A stretch of DNA of 5,615 bases from Clostridioides sp. (GTDB lineage Bacteria; Bacillota; Clostridia; Peptostreptococcales; Peptostreptococcaceae): the NCBI GenBank assembly GCA_031272305.1, contig JAISUA010000176.1, forward strand, positions 1 through 5,615, written 5' to 3'. This document shows positions 5,479 to 5,615 of the stretch, piece by piece (position 1 is the first letter of the stretch; every line of letters starts with the position of its first letter). A model generated the notes under the pieces. That model ran no database searches and was not told where the DNA came from. It saw only the letters and a list, made by a program, of their open reading frames with translations. Both the position numbers and the translations under genes were made by a program.

Positions 5479-5615
5479 TTATTTAAGATTAGTATAACGC
5501 CAAAAAAAAATCTTAGATACAGTAATATTTTTAAATTAAGGGTAAAATATTTTTGTAATTTAATCAAATTTAATAAGTAAAATTTTTTTAACAATCTTAA
5601 CACTTTAAATGGTAT

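Larger units (their letters stand above)
5305..5615. other. Non-coding control region upstream of the operon
   Basis: No gene is supported in these 311 bases on either strand. They hold the SDR ribosome site, an 11-bp dyad (5352-5385), two AAAACGTTTT palindromes (5392-5401, 5469-5478), a weak promoter candidate (5445-5472) and a 7-bp inverted repeat TAAGATT/AATCTTA (5484-5490, 5509-5515). Beyond about 5520 only AT-rich sequence is seen. Whether a divergent regulator gene begins to the right is not visible. Confidence 0.65.

Noticed and set aside
5484..5515. TAAGATT/AATCTTA inverted repeat with an A9/T9 run as a terminator
   Set aside because: The T-run on the minus strand falls inside the loop, not after the stem, and the stem is only 7 bp of mostly A-T pairs.

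Overview
The window comes from a very AT-rich bacterial chromosome. Coding DNA is roughly one-third G+C and the gaps are far lower. Every convincing gene lies on the minus strand, so transcription runs from right to left. Strong AGGAGG-type ribosome sites, a phosphotransferase (PTS) permease and operator-like palindromes close to the clostridial catabolite-control consensus suggest a low-GC Firmicute (Clostridia-like). A Fusobacteria-like genome is also possible, and no single marker settles the taxonomy.

Layout in the order of transcription: (1) 5305-5615 has no gene. It holds two identical 10-bp palindromes, a weak candidate promoter and an 11-bp dyad, and looks like the control region of the operon. 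(2) 5304-4480 is a short-chain dehydrogenase/reductase (SDR). (3) 4401-3550 is an amidohydrolase-family sugar lactonase. (4) 3552-3369 is a gap with a perfect 10-bp stem nested inside a 13-bp AT inverted repeat. (5) 3368-2100 is a PTS EIIC permease of the galactitol family. (6) 2099-1624 is a 476-bp non-coding stretch of extreme AT content, with a 21-bp inverted repeat and degenerate direct repeats. (7) 1623-721 is a DapA-superfamily aldolase most like the YagE-type 2-keto-3-deoxy-sugar-acid aldolases. (8) 664 to the left edge is the N-terminal 221 residues of a D-isomer-specific 2-hydroxyacid dehydrogenase.

Read together, the genes fit an oxidative, non-phosphorylating route for a sugar such as L-fucose, D-arabinose or a related pentose/6-deoxyhexose. 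The SDR would oxidise the sugar to a lactone, the lactonase would open it to the aldonate, a sugar-acid dehydratase (not in the window) would make the 2-keto-3-deoxy acid, and the aldolase would cleave that to pyruvate plus a short aldehyde. The hydroxyacid dehydrogenase could then reduce a 2-keto acid and recycle NADH. The SDR + amidohydrolase + DapA-family set resembles the Campylobacter jejuni fucose locus (cj0481-cj0490), but here the transporter is a PTS EIIC rather than a fucose permease. No EIIA or EIIB gene is visible. That combination is the most interesting thing in the window. The substrate is inferred and not proven.
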